Part shown: positions 53,428 to 61,090 of the stretch, piece by piece | How positions within the stretch are numbered: position 1 is the first letter of the stretch | How the letters are laid out: every line of letters starts with the position of its first letter | Origin: Thermococcus sp. LS1 | GTDB lineage: Archaea; Methanobacteriota_B; Thermococci; Thermococcales; Thermococcaceae | Length of the DNA: 64,000 bases | Direction of reading: 5' to 3' | NCBI RefSeq assembly: GCF_012027395.1 | Contig: NZ_SNUJ01000001.1 | Coordinates: 558,001-622,000 of the forward strand | The notes under the pieces: model-generated | Seen by the model: only the letters and a program-made list of their open reading frames with translations | Told to the model about the DNA's origin: nothing | The model's database searches: none | Made by a program: the position numbers and the translations under genes

Positions 53428-54618
53428 ATGGCGAAGGTTTACGTTGACGCTCAGGCCGCGAGAGCTATAGGTAAAGGCGCGATGATAGTCTTTAAAAAGG
53501 GCGTGATCCGCGTTGAGGGTGAGGTTAAGCCGGGAGACATCGTTGAGGTTTACACGCGCGGAAAGAAGTTCCTCGGAAAGGGCTTCGTTAACCCCAACTC
53601 AAACATCATGGTTCGCCTCGTCACGAAGGACAAAGATACTGAGATAAACAAGGAACTCTTTCGGGAGAGGATCAAAAAGGCCAATGAGTATCGGAAGAAG
53701 GTTTTGGGTTATGATAAGGCCTACAGAATGGTCTACGGCGAGGCAGACTACCTGCCGGGTCTCATCGTGGATCGTTTCAACGAGATCGCTTCACTCCAGA
53801 TTTCAAGCGTTGGAATGGAGCGCTTCAAGCTTGATCTGGCCGAGGCTATAATGGAGGCCGAGCCCGAAATAGAGACCGTCTTCGAGAAGAACACCGGCCG
53901 CTCGCGCAGGAGGGAAGGCCTGCCCGAGATAGAGCGCGTCCTCCTTGGCAAGGAGAAGTATCGCACGATAATAGAGGAAGGAAAGGCAAAGTTTATCGTG
54001 GACATGCGCGGGCAGAAGACAGGCTTCTTCCTCGACCAGAGGGAGAACAGGATAGCCCTGGAAAAGTATGTCAAGCCTGGGATGAAGGTTCTGGATGTGT
54101 TTACTTACACGGGCGGCTTCGCTATCCACGCGGCCGTCGCCGGTGCCGAAAAAGTAGTTGCCGTCGACAAGTCACCGAGGGCCATCGAGATGGCCAAAGA
54201 AAATGCAAAGCTCAACGGCGTTGAGGACAGGATGGAGTTCATAGTTGGCTCCGCCTTCCCTGTTATGGAGGAGATGATAAAGCGCGGCGAGAAGTTCGAC
54301 ATAGTGATCCTCGATCCACCCGCCTTCGTCCAGCATGAAAAGGACCTAAAGCGCGGTCTTAGAGCTTACTTCAACGTGAACTACGCAGGTTTACAGCTCG
54401 TCAAGGAGGGGGGAATACTCGTTACTGCCTCGTGCTCCCAGCACGTTGACATGCAGACCTTCAAGGACATGGTGATAGCTGCAGCAGCAAAGGCTGGCAA
54501 GTTCCTCAGGATGCTTGAGCCCTACAGAACCCAGGCGCCAGACCATCCGATACTTATGGCCTCCAAAGATACGGAATACCTCAAGGCGCTCTTCCTCTAT
54601 GTGGAGGACATGAAGTGA
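53428..54618 (+). CDS. PUA-domain SAM-dependent rRNA methyltransferase (RlmI-like)
   Basis: A 396-residue class I methyltransferase with an N-terminal PUA RNA-binding domain (MAKVYVDAQAARAIGKG, GDIVEVYTRGKKFLGKGFVN), the EEHD-like linker (VYGEADYLPGLIVDRF), and the Rossmann core with DMRGQKTGFFLDQRENR, VLDVFTYTGGFAIHAA, and the catalytic DPPAFVQ. TASCSQHVDM holds a conserved Cys used by 5-methylcytosine enzymes. The relatives RlmI/PH1915 methylate cytosine in 23S rRNA, so the same is likely here; the exact base is unknown. It has a GGTGGTGAG ribosome site. Confidence 0.92.
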   Translation: MAKVYVDAQAARAIGKGAMIVFKKGVIRVEGEVKPGDIVEVYTRGKKFLGKGFVNPNSNIMVRLVTKDKDTEINKELFRERIKKANEYRKKVLGYDKAYRMVYGEADYLPGLIVDRFNEIASLQISSVGMERFKLDLAEAIMEAEPEIETVFEKNTGRSRRREGLPEIERVLLGKEKYRTIIEEGKAKFIVDMRGQKTGFFLDQRENRIALEKYVKPGMKVLDVFTYTGGFAIHAAVAGAEKVVAVDKSPRAIEMAKENAKLNGVEDRMEFIVGSAFPVMEEMIKRGEKFDIVILDPPAFVQHEKDLKRGLRAYFNVNYAGLQLVKEGGILVTASCSQHVDMQTFKDMVIAAAAKAGKFLRMLEPYRTQAPDHPILMASKDTEYLKALFLYVEDMK

Positions 54619-54713
54619 GACTCCGCCCAGCGGAGCGTCGAGGGACGATGAGGAGAAAGCACCTCCTCTGATTCCGGCGTGAGTGATGAGACGCCCACGG
54701 GCCCGAGTCCCTC
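54619..54713 (+). ncRNA. GC-rich structured intergenic RNA candidate
   Basis: The 93-bp gap between two convergent genes is unusually G+C-rich for this genome and is almost wholly self-complementary. Helices: CTCCG-cccag-CGGAG (54621-54635); outer stem GAGGGAC (54640-54646) with GTCCCTC (54707-54713); inside it GAGGAG (54650-54655) with CTCCTC (54663-54668), and GGCGT (54676-54680) with ACGCC (54691-54695). Together these form a three-way junction preceded by a hairpin. CTGA (54668-54671) and GTGATGA (54683-54689) look like D' and C' boxes, but the outer C/D boxes are only partial. It may be a variant C/D or H/ACA-type sRNA, or a bidirectional terminator. Confidence 0.4.
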
Positions 54714-55485
54714 ATGTCTCTAAAATCAGGCTGTGCCTCCAGCGGGTTCCGGCTTTGAACCTCACGTCTTTGATTTTATATCCTAGTTCTCTTCCTTTTT
54801 CGGCTATCGCCTCGATGAGAGGTTTCTTATCTGGCAAGAAGAGGGCAACTTTTCCCCTGGGCTTCAGGCAGTCAAGCGCCTCCTCGATGAGCCTCACTGA
54901 AAAGCCTTCCCCATATTTCCCCCCACCGACGCCTTCCGTTTCTGTCAGGACTCCCCTCGTAGGCCTCTCGTAGTAGGGTGGGGCAGAGAAGATAACGTCG
55001 AACTTCTCTCCCTCAGGGATTACACCCCGGATTATCCCGCCGTTGCTTTTGATTAGCCTGACTCTGGCATTGTTCCTCTCGATGTTGGCCTTGGCGTAGG
55101 CGAAAAACTCCTCATCAATCTCCGTCGCGGTAACGTCGCAGTTGAAAAGCTTCGCCGCCATGAGCGCCATCATGGCAGTATGCCCGGTTCCTATCTCCAG
55201 AACTCTCTCGCCGCCGCGGAGGAAGGTTTTCAGAAAGATGTATCGTGAAACGGGGGTAGTAACAAGTCCGCGCGGGTGGTATTCTATGTCGAGACCGAAA
55301 ACGGCCTTCGCGATAGCCCGGTTGTAGAGTATCCTTGCCTCCCTGTTCGAGAAGTCCAGCCTGCCTTTCTTGTCGAGGTGTCTCTCCAGCTCCGGGAAGA
55401 TCTTAACGGCCTCACTGATAGGCAGTCCGAGCTTTCCGTCCTTCCAAGTGGGCATGGGAACATAATCAGCACGGAGGTTTTTCAA
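54712..55485 (-). CDS. RlmF/METTL16-like N6-adenine RNA methyltransferase
   Basis: A 257-residue class I methyltransferase: VLEIGTGHTAMMALMAAKL holds the SAM-binding glycines, VTATEIDEEFFAYA the ribose acidic residue, and SAPPYYERPTRGVL the NPPF-like catalytic loop typical of N6-adenine and RlmF/METTL16-type enzymes. KPRGKVALFLPDKK follows. The start is TTG 55485 with no GGTG site; ATG 55455 is an alternative. The target may be rRNA adenine. It shares a promoter gap (TATA elements 55520-55545 on both strands) with the divergent gene at 55563. Its stop overlaps the 3' side of the structured element. Confidence 0.72.
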   Translation of the reverse strand: MKNLRADYVPMPTWKDGKLGLPISEAVKIFPELERHLDKKGRLDFSNREARILYNRAIAKAVFGLDIEYHPRGLVTTPVSRYIFLKTFLRGGERVLEIGTGHTAMMALMAAKLFNCDVTATEIDEEFFAYAKANIERNNARVRLIKSNGGIIRGVIPEGEKFDVIFSAPPYYERPTRGVLTETEGVGGGKYGEGFSVRLIEEALDCLKPRGKVALFLPDKKPLIEAIAEKGRELGYKIKDVRFKAGTRWRHSLILET

Positions 55486-55562
55486 CTTTATGAGTTATTT
55501 TGTTTAGAAGTCATAGAAAGATTTAAATAATATCGTCATTAAAATACTATTGGTAATCGTTG

Positions 55563-56549
55563 ATGGCAACATTTGGACTGTGGTATTTTAGGTGGAATGG
55601 CGAAGAGAACGTCTCCACGCTGGGCAATGCTGAGAATGAGTTTGGGAGATTCTTTGACTATGCAGTGGCCCTTCCAGCTAGGGAAAGGGTAGATAGTGGT
55701 GTCAAAGAACTTGCTGTATACACTGGAAATGGCTTCAATGATGGGAGAAAATTCGCTGAAGATATCTTCTCGACAATAAAAAGTATCCCGGTATATGTGG
55801 CAATTCCTTACTGGAAGAGCTATATTCCAGAACCACGAGAGAATCCAAAAGGAGGGAACAAGTACTGGCTTGATTGGCTAAACGGTGTACTGAGTGTAAA
55901 TTCTTCCAACCTCAGGGGATTTTATTGGAGTCTTGAAAGTGCTTGGATGTTTATAAATTACTATAAAGATGTTCTTTGCAATCAGGGACAAATGCCTTAC
56001 GTGAACCCCCAAACTATTGACATTTTAAGTGAAGAAATCCACAACAGAGGCCTTGAGTTTATATGGATTCCCTACGCCAGGACATATGCCCTCCAAAATA
56101 CCGATATCTGGCCCCGTGATTATCCAGTGTGCGGAAAGGATTGGTCAATTCCAGGAGGTTCAGAATTTTTTGATCTGGTCTTCGTTCAATCAAATTATTA
56201 TCAATGCAGGGATTGGTATAAAAATGTGCAGTGGACAGATGAGGAAGGAAAAGTGAGGACTGGCCTTTCTTTGGGTGAATGGGTGGATATGCTAACTGAC
56301 ATAAATCGTTCCAAAAATACCAGCAACGTCTTCGTCGAATTTGAATGTGATGGCAGAATTTTGACAGGCGGTGATGATAATTGCAGTGGGATTTGGCATC
56401 CCTCCACTGAATACAAAGATAGGGCATGTAAATACGTCGAGTGTTCTGGGCAGTTTATTAACCGAGCATACTACTTTGATACAAACTTGAATAACATTAG
56501 TTTTATGAATGGATACTGCCAAGAAACGTTAGGTGAAAGGTATGTCTAG
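55563..56549 (+). CDS. DUF4855-like protein, possibly secreted
   Basis: A 328-residue protein with the look of DUF4855: ATFGLWYFRWNGEENVS, RGFYWSLESAWMF, LEFIWIPYARTYA and FFDLVFVQSNYYQ, followed by a GEWVD and VFVEFECDGR segment. It has at least eight cysteines, usual only for extracytoplasmic proteins, yet no signal peptide is visible: the frame is closed by a TAA nine bases before ATG 55563. Either the N-terminus was lost or the protein is exported some other way. The gene is plainly A+T-richer than its neighbours and overlaps the next by 8 bp. DUF4855 proteins are thought to be carbohydrate-active, but this is not shown. Confidence 0.6.
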   Translation: MATFGLWYFRWNGEENVSTLGNAENEFGRFFDYAVALPARERVDSGVKELAVYTGNGFNDGRKFAEDIFSTIKSIPVYVAIPYWKSYIPEPRENPKGGNKYWLDWLNGVLSVNSSNLRGFYWSLESAWMFINYYKDVLCNQGQMPYVNPQTIDILSEEIHNRGLEFIWIPYARTYALQNTDIWPRDYPVCGKDWSIPGGSEFFDLVFVQSNYYQCRDWYKNVQWTDEEGKVRTGLSLGEWVDMLTDINRSKNTSNVFVEFECDGRILTGGDDNCSGIWHPSTEYKDRACKYVECSGQFINRAYYFDTNLNNISFMNGYCQETLGERYV

Positions 56550-57543
56550 CTTCCTTAAAATAATTGCAGTATCCTTGTGTTTCCTTATTTTTACATTTCC
56601 TTTTGTGTCATCTAATGTCAAGATTATAACCCAAGGACTACCTCCAACCAGGGGTATTCACGTGTCCATAGGAACCCTTCCAAATTCGAACATAATATTC
56701 ATCTCCACCGAAGAGATTGATGCATACGATGATGTATGGGTGAATCCCGACACGGAAATTGATTGGTACTACTATGTGGACTCCTCTGGGGTGCGCTTTC
56801 TTGGGGCTGAGTGCTACACAAGGGCATACTCAATGTGCCCCAGACTAAATTTGAACGTTTCGGAAAATCTGGTACGATTTAGGACTAAAACAAAATTCGT
56901 TAAGGGAGTTCCTGTAAATGGCTCCATACTGTTTAATTTTGGGGAGAGTATCTACAAAGTTCCTGTTTCCGAAATATTGCCATATCTCTGGGATAAAAGC
57001 TGGATCCGGCACCTGTGGGGATATAACATGAATGGGAGCTTGATATTTCTTCCAAAAGTAATCATTGAGATAAGGGGGGCTGGGGTTAGGTATCAAGACT
57101 GTTCTATTCAAAACAGCTCTGCATCTGTGCTATACCTTGATCAGCAGTATAACATCACATATTATGTTAAGACCTCTTGGAAAAAGTCAAAAATTAAAAG
57201 TGAGGTAATAGACCAGTACAAACTCCTGCATCTCCTTAAGAAGCCGATCTATATCTTCTTTTACAATGGAACTTTTAAAGCCTTTAAAGTTGGCAGGATT
57301 AATTTTAGATATTCCACTGTTCTTGCTACCGCGAACAACAGCACTTCTGTTTTTGTAAGTCCGAGTTTTTACTATTCTAACATGGCATCTCCTTTCGTTT
57401 CAGCCAATGCCACATATTCACATTCGAAAGGAACTAACGTTACCTCCCCTCGCCAAGATAAACATGAATTCTGGCTGTTAGCTGTGATACTATTTGCTGT
57501 TGCCATCACATGCCTGCTGTGCAGAAACAGAAAGAATATGTAA
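56542..57543 (+). CDS. Secreted/membrane-anchored hypothetical protein, A+T-rich gene
   Basis: A 333-residue protein with a signal peptide (FLKIIAVSLCFLIFTFPFVSS), an outer domain with many Asn-X-Ser/Thr sites (LNVSEN, VNGSIL, FYNGTF) and a few Cys, and a C-terminal membrane helix (FWLLAVILFAVAITCLLC) ending in RNRKNM. It overlaps the DUF4855-like gene by 8 bp and starts at ATG 56542 after GGTGAAAGGT, so the two are one operon. No family is recognised. Codon use is A+T-rich (ATA, AAA, TTT) compared with the serpin gene downstream, as in its partner. Confidence 0.7.
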   Translation: MSSFLKIIAVSLCFLIFTFPFVSSNVKIITQGLPPTRGIHVSIGTLPNSNIIFISTEEIDAYDDVWVNPDTEIDWYYYVDSSGVRFLGAECYTRAYSMCPRLNLNVSENLVRFRTKTKFVKGVPVNGSILFNFGESIYKVPVSEILPYLWDKSWIRHLWGYNMNGSLIFLPKVIIEIRGAGVRYQDCSIQNSSASVLYLDQQYNITYYVKTSWKKSKIKSEVIDQYKLLHLLKKPIYIFFYNGTFKAFKVGRINFRYSTVLATANNSTSVFVSPSFYYSNMASPFVSANATYSHSKGTNVTSPRQDKHEFWLLAVILFAVAITCLLCRNRKNM

Positions 57544-57552
57544 TAGGGTTGG

Positions 57553-58815
57553 TCATTCCCTCGGGTCCACCACCCTCCCCATGAAGAGTATTGCCCCCGT
57601 TTCCCTGTCGTAGATGAGGAAGATGAACGGGTGGTCTGCCCTGAATACTTTCGTGTCTTCCGGTTCTACTGTGGCAGCCAGGGTCATTATGACGGCTGTT
57701 GCCGCTGCCGCCTCGGTTCCGTTCTCGGCAACGCTTATGAAAGTCTTGTGGATGACGTCGCTTATAACCAGGCCACCTCCCGACGAGATTCCCGAGAAGT
57801 CTGGCAAGGTGAAGGCGCTCCTCATGCCCATCTCCATGAGGGTGTCCTTCAGGTGGTACTCCTTCTCGAACCTGAACTTTGGCAGGGTTACCTCCACGCT
57901 CTCCTCCACTGTGCCGTTCAGGATGCCCTCTATGAGCCCGAGGCTCAGGCTCGCCTCGACCTCGTCAAACCTTCCCCTTCTGGGCAGGATTATCAGCATG
58001 CCCAGCCTTCCGCCTTCGTAGGGCAGCTCAAGTGCCTGGAGCTCATTGTTTTCGAAGTATGGGAACTTCCCGGTCTGGTGCATCATCGGAACCGTAACCG
58101 GGCCCGATGGCGAGTAAAACGTCCCGTTCTTTGTCTCGCTCACCTTGAATCTGCTCGACCAGTTCCCCCTGAAGTAAATCGCGTTCGTTATTACGAGCTT
58201 TGTCGCGGGGCTGAGCCTCGAGACGATGTCCTTAATCCTGCCGTTCGTCTGGTTCTCCACCCAGCCGTTTATTTCCCTGGCAGCTCCCTCCGGGTCGTTC
58301 ATGAAGTCGACCTTCTCGACCTCACCCATGTAGAACCCCCTCGTGACCCAGAGGTACTTCTCGTTGATTGGGTAGTCCCTCTGAACCCAGAGCGCGTTCG
58401 CGGTTTTGAGGACGTATGGAGAACCGCCTGGGGTTCCCAGGGAGAGCAACAGGTACCTGAAGCCCGTCCACCTCGTGTCGTTTTCGGGGGGTAGATGGAG
58501 GACCTTTCCCATTTCCTCCCTCGTGCTTCCTCTCGCCCCCTCGTATGTCATTGCTAGCGCCGTTTCAACGCTGTAGGGCGAGAAGAACACGTTGCCGTCT
58601 TCTTCGGCCAGTTTGTGATACAGGTCAATGGCAAAGGCGTTGATTCCCTCAACTACCGGGTCTTCCTGACCCTCTTCCAGCACGTCGTATTTCGTTCCCG
58701 GCGGCGTGAAGGTTGAGCTGCTTGATGTCGTGGAGGGCCTGACATTCTCGGCCTGCCCGAGACAGCCCGCAACGATGACGGTGAGGAGCAAAACCAGTAA
58801 AACGGCCCGGTTCAT
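57553..58815 (-). CDS. Serpin, lipoprotein
   Basis: A 420-residue serine protease inhibitor with an N-terminal lipobox (LLLTVIVAGCLGQ), a Ser/Thr linker, and a complete serpin core: NVFFSPYSVETALAMTYEGA, TNAIYFRGNWSSRF, VTLPKFRFEKEYHLKDTL, the hinge AENGTEAAAATAVIM, and the C-terminal FRADHPFIFLIYD. The reactive-loop hinge (E-x-G-T-E-A-A-A-A-T) fits an inhibitory serpin, with a predicted cut near MTLAATV. Serpins are rare in archaea; a Thermococcus one is known to inhibit subtilisin-like proteases. GGTGATTCC precedes ATG 58815. It should sit on the outer face of the membrane. Confidence 0.94.
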   Translation of the reverse strand: MNRAVLLVLLLTVIVAGCLGQAENVRPSTTSSSSTFTPPGTKYDVLEEGQEDPVVEGINAFAIDLYHKLAEEDGNVFFSPYSVETALAMTYEGARGSTREEMGKVLHLPPENDTRWTGFRYLLLSLGTPGGSPYVLKTANALWVQRDYPINEKYLWVTRGFYMGEVEKVDFMNDPEGAAREINGWVENQTNGRIKDIVSRLSPATKLVITNAIYFRGNWSSRFKVSETKNGTFYSPSGPVTVPMMHQTGKFPYFENNELQALELPYEGGRLGMLIILPRRGRFDEVEASLSLGLIEGILNGTVEESVEVTLPKFRFEKEYHLKDTLMEMGMRSAFTLPDFSGISSGGGLVISDVIHKTFISVAENGTEAAAATAVIMTLAATVEPEDTKVFRADHPFIFLIYDRETGAILFMGRVVDPRE

Positions 58816-58892
58816 GGAATCACCGAAATTACTACCCTGGAGAAGTATAAATACCTGGCGATGGCTTCAAACTGGCTTGAAACGGATAAAAA

Positions 58893-60158
58893 TCAGAGCA
58901 GCGCCAAGGCCGCCATAACCTTGGCGTCTTCAACCATGTTGTCTATCTTTGCGTACTCGTTGGGCTGGTGAGCCATCTCATCAAGTGTTGCCCACACAAC
59001 TGCTGGAATGCCGAGCTTTCTGAAGTAGGCTGCGAAGGTTCCGCCGCCTATTCCGCCGACCGTTGCCTCCTTTCCGCGGAGCTCATTAAGGGCCGTCTGG
59101 AGGAGTTTCACTATCTCGCTGTTCGGATCGGTTGGCTCCGGAGCATCAAGGCGCTGAATAACCTCGATCTTTATCTCTGGGAGAACTTCCCCATCGATTT
59201 TCTTTTTGTACTTGGCCTTAATCTCCTCGGCAAGCTTCTCTGCATCGCTCAGTATCTCATCTAGGCTGTACTTCGGCAGAACTCTGCAGTCGAAGACTAC
59301 CTCGTGTTCTCCGGGGGCAATGTTCGGTGAATCGGCGGGGCCGTTAACCATCGTCGGCTCGAAAGTGCTCTCTGGCGGATCGAAGAGCTCATCCTTCTCG
59401 GAATACTTCTCGTGGAGGAGCTTATCCAAGTGGTAGGCGTAATCAAGGGCAACGCGGTGAGCGTTTAGGCCCTTATCGGGCATGCTAGCGTGAACCTGCT
59501 TGCCTCTGACCTTAACCCTGAACCAGAGGATGCTCTTCTCGGCGACCTCTATGAAGGTTCCATCCTCGTTTCCGCCGTCCGGAACGAGAACGAGGTCATC
59601 CTTACTGAAGAGCTCCGGGTGCTCCTTCATGAGCCACTCGATGCCGTACTTGCTTCCGGTCTCTTCATCGCTGACGAAGGCTAGGATTATCGTTCTCTTC
59701 GGCCTTATTCCGAGGTTCATCATGGCCCTAACTGCATAGAGTGAAGCGACCAGGCTCTGCCCGTTGTCCTCGCTTCCCCTGCCGTAAACTTTGCCGTCTT
59801 TAACGACTGGCTTGAAGGGCTCTGTGACTGTCCACTTGCTTAGGTCTCCGGGCGGGACAACATCGAGGTGGGTGAGTATCCAGAGCCTTGGTGAGTCCTC
59901 TCCTTTCTCGCCGTAATAATAGGCGAGAATGTTCGGTCTCACGCCGTTCTTGGCCCTCTCGTCGGGTGCATTGTAGACCTCAACCTTATCGAAGGGCCAG
60001 TCCTTGATTATCTCGAGAAGCTTCTGGGCCTTGTCGTATTCACCCTCGTAGCCGTAGTTCGGACTTATTGCCTGGATTTTGATGAGCTCCACCAGGGTTT
60101 TCACCATATCATCACGTAGGTTTTCGATTTCTCTCGATACCCTTTCAATATTGACCAT
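58893..60158 (-). CDS. M20 family metallopeptidase/deacylase
   Basis: A 421-residue dinuclear zinc hydrolase related to succinyl-diaminopimelate desuccinylase and carboxypeptidases. It has LWILTHLDVVPPGDLSKW with the first zinc His/Asp, GRGSEDNGQSLVASL with the bridging Asp, SDEETGSKYG with the catalytic Glu, and a C-terminal GIGGGTFAAYFR and WATLDEMAHQPNEY with the last His. It probably cleaves peptides or acylamino acids in the cytoplasm. ATG 60158 follows GGTGGTTGGA. Its promoter lies next to that of the divergent MBL gene. Confidence 0.9.
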   Translation of the reverse strand: MVNIERVSREIENLRDDMVKTLVELIKIQAISPNYGYEGEYDKAQKLLEIIKDWPFDKVEVYNAPDERAKNGVRPNILAYYYGEKGEDSPRLWILTHLDVVPPGDLSKWTVTEPFKPVVKDGKVYGRGSEDNGQSLVASLYAVRAMMNLGIRPKRTIILAFVSDEETGSKYGIEWLMKEHPELFSKDDLVLVPDGGNEDGTFIEVAEKSILWFRVKVRGKQVHASMPDKGLNAHRVALDYAYHLDKLLHEKYSEKDELFDPPESTFEPTMVNGPADSPNIAPGEHEVVFDCRVLPKYSLDEILSDAEKLAEEIKAKYKKKIDGEVLPEIKIEVIQRLDAPEPTDPNSEIVKLLQTALNELRGKEATVGGIGGGTFAAYFRKLGIPAVVWATLDEMAHQPNEYAKIDNMVEDAKVMAALALL

Positions 60159-60274
60159 TCCAACCACCGGATTTGGTAGGGTCTTCGAACTTAAACGGTT
60201 TTCGACGTCCCAAATGTCTTATATACCCTCACGGCGATACTCATACGTCTGCAAAAGAACGCGGGGGTGGAGAG

Positions 60275-61090
60275 TTGATAGAGATAACCTTCCTCGGCAG
60301 CGGCGGCGGCAGATTTATAACCATAACACAGTTTCGCTCCACGGGAGGCTTCCACATCAGGGCCAGCAGGAACATCTACGTTGACCCCGGGCCGGGGGCC
60401 CTGGTTCGTTCGTGGCGCTACAAGCTCGACCCCAGGAAGCTCGACGCTATCTTCGTTTCACACAGGCACGTTGATCACTGCAACGACACCGAAGTCATGA
60501 TTGAAGCCATGACGGGAGGGGCGCTGAAGAAAAGGGGCATGCTTATAGCTTCGAAAAGCGTTGTCTACGGTGACGAGACACACACCCCAGCGGTCAGCAA
60601 ATATCACATGGACGTCCTTGAGAGCATACATACCCCTGAACCGGGCAACAAAATCGCGATAGGAGAGGAGGAGCTCATAATAACCCCCACGAGACACTCA
60701 GACCCGACGACCATAGGCTTTCGAATGAGAACCAGATATGGCGACATCTCATACATACCGGATACCGCGTACTTCGATGAGCTCATTGAGTGGCATGACG
60801 GCTCGAGGCTCATTATAGCCGCCGTAACCCGGCCGAGGGATATGGGGATTCCCTACCATCTCAGCACCGATGACGTCGTCATGATGCTTAAGAAGATGGA
60901 GAAAAAACCTGAAGTCCTCATAATGAGCCACATCGGCATGAAGATGCACTTTGCGAACCCATACAAAGAAGCAAAATACATAGAGACCGTAACGGGCGTG
61001 AAGACCTACGTCGCCAAGGAGGGCTTCAAAGTAATGGTGAATAAAAACGAAATAGCTGTGAGAACTCTCAGGCCGGCACGCTTCGTTTAG
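60275..61090 (+). CDS. Metallo-beta-lactamase fold hydrolase
   Basis: A 271-residue MBL-fold protein with the motif SHRHVDHCNDTEV holding the metal ligands, TRHSDPTTIGFRM, PDTAYFDELIEWHDG and MSHIGMKMHFANP. The fold includes nucleases, phosphodiesterases and UlaG-like lactonases; the substrate is unknown. The start is TTG 60275 with a GGGGGTGG site four bases upstream; ATG codons are not available. A TATA box (cttatatacc, about 60219-60228) precedes it by about 50 bp. It overlaps the convergent mutase gene by 4 bp. Confidence 0.88.
   Translation: MIEITFLGSGGGRFITITQFRSTGGFHIRASRNIYVDPGPGALVRSWRYKLDPRKLDAIFVSHRHVDHCNDTEVMIEAMTGGALKKRGMLIASKSVVYGDETHTPAVSKYHMDVLESIHTPEPGNKIAIGEEELIITPTRHSDPTTIGFRMRTRYGDISYIPDTAYFDELIEWHDGSRLIIAAVTRPRDMGIPYHLSTDDVVMMLKKMEKKPEVLIMSHIGMKMHFANPYKEAKYIETVTGVKTYVAKEGFKVMVNKNEIAVRTLRPARFV

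Noticed and set aside
54640-54713. Possible tRNA gene, because the outer 7-bp stem and 74-nt length look like an acceptor stem
   Set aside because: There is no T-loop (TTCRANY), no proper D-arm or anticodon arm, and no CCA-side pattern.
54639-54713. Standard C/D box sRNA in the convergent gap
   Set aside because: Only D' and C' are canonical; the outer boxes read ACGATGA and CCGA, and the perfect outer stem leaves no room for the usual kink-turn bulge, so I list it only as a structured candidate.
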